Assembly (NCBI GenBank): GCA_035703165.1 | Contig: DASSYR010000082.1 | Coordinates: forward strand, 1-64,000 | DNA from: AWTP1-9 sp035703165 | Lineage (GTDB): Bacteria > Bacteroidota > Bacteroidia > Chitinophagales > Chitinophagaceae | Length of the DNA stretch: 64,000 nt | Direction of reading: 5' to 3' | Shown here: positions 62,798-64,000 of the stretch, piece by piece | Position numbering within the stretch: the first letter of the stretch is position 1 | Layout of the letters: every line of letters starts with the position of its first letter | The notes under the pieces: generated by a model | Database searches by the model: none | The model's input: only the letters and a program-made list of their open reading frames with translations | Told to the model about the DNA's origin: nothing | Position numbers and translations under genes: made by a program

Positions 62798-63803
62798 ATT
62801 AACAGATGAGCAAAGAAGACTAACCGTGGAACAGGCAGTTATCCGGAGCGGCATCAATGCCAAAGCCATTGAAAAGGATTGGTGGGTTACCCTTACACTG
62901 AAAGCGCTGTTTCAATCTGCTTATGCAGGGTTTCTTGTTTTCAAAGGAGGCACTTCGCTCAGTAAATGCTGGAAACTTATAGAACGGTTTTCTGAAGATA
63001 TTGATATTGCGCTTGACCCGGAGGCATTTGGCATGAGCTATGAAGAAAACCCTTCCAAGAGTTATGTAGAAAAATTAAGAAGAAAAGGATGTGAGTTTAC
63101 CAACAATGAATTGAAACTTGAGATTGAAAAGCAGTTTGCGTTATTGGGGATAAGTACTGAAATGATAGTGATAGAAGCAGAACCTGTTCCGGAAAAATTT
63201 CCTGATACAGACCCGCAAGTATTACATGTAAAATATAATTCGTTATTTGATGCCATTGAATACCTGGCCGATGAAGTAAAAATTGAAGTGAGTGTACGGT
63301 CATTGAAAGTTCCATTTGCAGCAAAAGAAGTACAATCCATTTTATACGAGGTGCTTCCCAATAAAGCTTATGAAGAACCCCCGTTTTTGGCAACTGCTGC
63401 TGAACCCCGAAAAACATTTCTGGAGAAAATGTTTTTGCTGCATGAGGAATTTCACCGGACAGATATGTCAAAAATCCGTTCATTCCGGATGTCGAGGCAT
63501 TTATATGATTTAAACAGAATGATAAATGCCGGTATTGACGAAGATGCGATTGCCGATACGGATTTATATGCAACGCTTGTCCGGCACAGAGAATGGTATA
63601 TCCGGATTTCATGGTTAGATTATGCAACACTTGCACCTTCAACAATCAATTTTATTCCTCCGGATGAAGTAATGGAATTGTATTCAAAAGACTATGAGGC
63701 AATGAAAGGACAGATGATTTATGGAGAGACGGAAGAATTCTATGTATTGATGCAAAAACTTAGAATATTCTTAGCTACACTACAAAAAGGTGAATCAAAG
63801 TAA
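62781..63803 (+). CDS. AbiEii/AbiGii-type nucleotidyltransferase toxin
   Basis: A 340-residue AbiEii-type toxin: AIEKDWWVTLTLKALF, the nucleotidyltransferase motif FKGGTSLSKCWKLI and RFSEDIDIALD, then a C-terminal helical domain with RTDMSKIRSFRMSRHLYDLNRM. It differs strongly from the toxin at 55036 (267 residues), so the two AbiE loci are independent acquisitions. Downstream 63804-64000 shows GCTCC-rich sequence and an open frame running off the window edge without a start; no gene is assigned there. Confidence 0.92.
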   Translation: MTGWLKLTDEQRRLTVEQAVIRSGINAKAIEKDWWVTLTLKALFQSAYAGFLVFKGGTSLSKCWKLIERFSEDIDIALDPEAFGMSYEENPSKSYVEKLRRKGCEFTNNELKLEIEKQFALLGISTEMIVIEAEPVPEKFPDTDPQVLHVKYNSLFDAIEYLADEVKIEVSVRSLKVPFAAKEVQSILYEVLPNKAYEEPPFLATAAEPRKTFLEKMFLLHEEFHRTDMSKIRSFRMSRHLYDLNRMINAGIDEDAIADTDLYATLVRHREWYIRISWLDYATLAPSTINFIPPDEVMELYSKDYEAMKGQMIYGETEEFYVLMQKLRIFLATLQKGESK

Positions 63804-64000
63804 TTGCTCCCAAAAGTTCCGCATTGCTCCATAATGGCTCCCCAAACGCTTCCTGATTCCTCCCCAATCTTCCGAAACCATTTCCTTGTCTCCATGAGAA
63901 AATTGTGGCAAAGGAGCTGGAGGCAGAAACGAAACCTCAGGTATCCAATACCAAAGATCATAAGCAATATCTCGACTTTGGTTTTAACCTGCCCAGAACA

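Noticed and set aside
63857..64000. Open plus-strand frame at the right edge (KELEAETKPQVSNTKDHKQY)
   Set aside because: No start codon in the frame, a stop just before, and truncated by the window; not enough to call a gene.
1..64000. CRISPR arrays, rRNA, tRNA, IS elements
   Set aside because: I looked for regular short repeats, cloverleaf-type segments and transposase motifs on both strands and saw none that I could support.

Overview
The window looks like the chromosome of a Bacteroidota bacterium, most likely a Chitinophagaceae-type member. The evidence is two SusC/SusD pairs, many lipoproteins with Bacteroidota-type lipoboxes, very weak Shine-Dalgarno signals, and repeated TTG...TAnnTTTG promoters (the Bacteroidota -33/-7 pattern). 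A serC next to a DUF1015 gene and a ricT-holB neighbourhood also fit. All assignments are by reading; no database was searched.

Layout. 1-6.0 kb (minus strand): 5' end of ricT, holB, a glutathione peroxidase-like gene, a beta-helix lipoprotein, comF and radA. 6.4-18.0 kb (plus): a YugP-type membrane zinc peptidase and two nutrient-uptake operons (SusC-SusD-lipoprotein, then SusC-SusD), both closed by terminators. 18.2-25.1 kb (mostly plus): rplM-rpsI, rpsB, tsf and pyrH with a prohibitin-like gene on the other strand, a coiled-coil membrane protein and pdxH. 25.2-27.8 kb (minus): a 33-residue ribosomal protein THX, HU, a DUF4286 gene, exonuclease III and an AIM24-family gene. 28-34.9 kb (minus): tetR-tolC-adaptor-RND multidrug-type efflux operon with a readable promoter and operator. 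35-44.4 kb: DUF502, zinc phospholipase/nuclease-like, serC, a DUF1015 gene broken by one in-frame stop, a TPR protein, an acyl-CoA ligase and a TMTC-like membrane-TPR protein. 44.9-53.2 kb (plus): a heavy-metal (copper/silver or cobalt-zinc-cadmium) efflux locus with a His-rich small protein, CusC-, CusB- and CusA-like genes and two exported heavy-metal-binding-domain proteins.

53.2-64 kb is an accessory, defence-like island. It carries three loci built on AbiEi-type winged-helix regulators: an AbiEi-Fic fusion, an AbiEi/AbiEii pair, and a DUF6088/AbiEii pair. Each has its own readable operator repeats. Between the two AbiE pairs lies a row of minus-strand accessory genes: a secreted thermonuclease-like lipoprotein, a PD-(D/E)xK nuclease-like protein, and a two-gene operon of a Ser/Thr kinase with a TIM-barrel/TGT-like C-terminus plus a second PD-(D/E)xK-like protein. 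Each of these three units is bracketed by its own private inverted repeat ending in AAC/GTT, and the segments between them are long imperfect palindromes. This is the geometry expected of integron gene cassettes, although no integrase is in the window and the core sites are degenerate.

The most interesting candidates are the kinase/nuclease operon inside this cassette-like row, the operator arrays of the three AbiEi-type loci, and regulatory structures ahead of rplM, serC and tetR.
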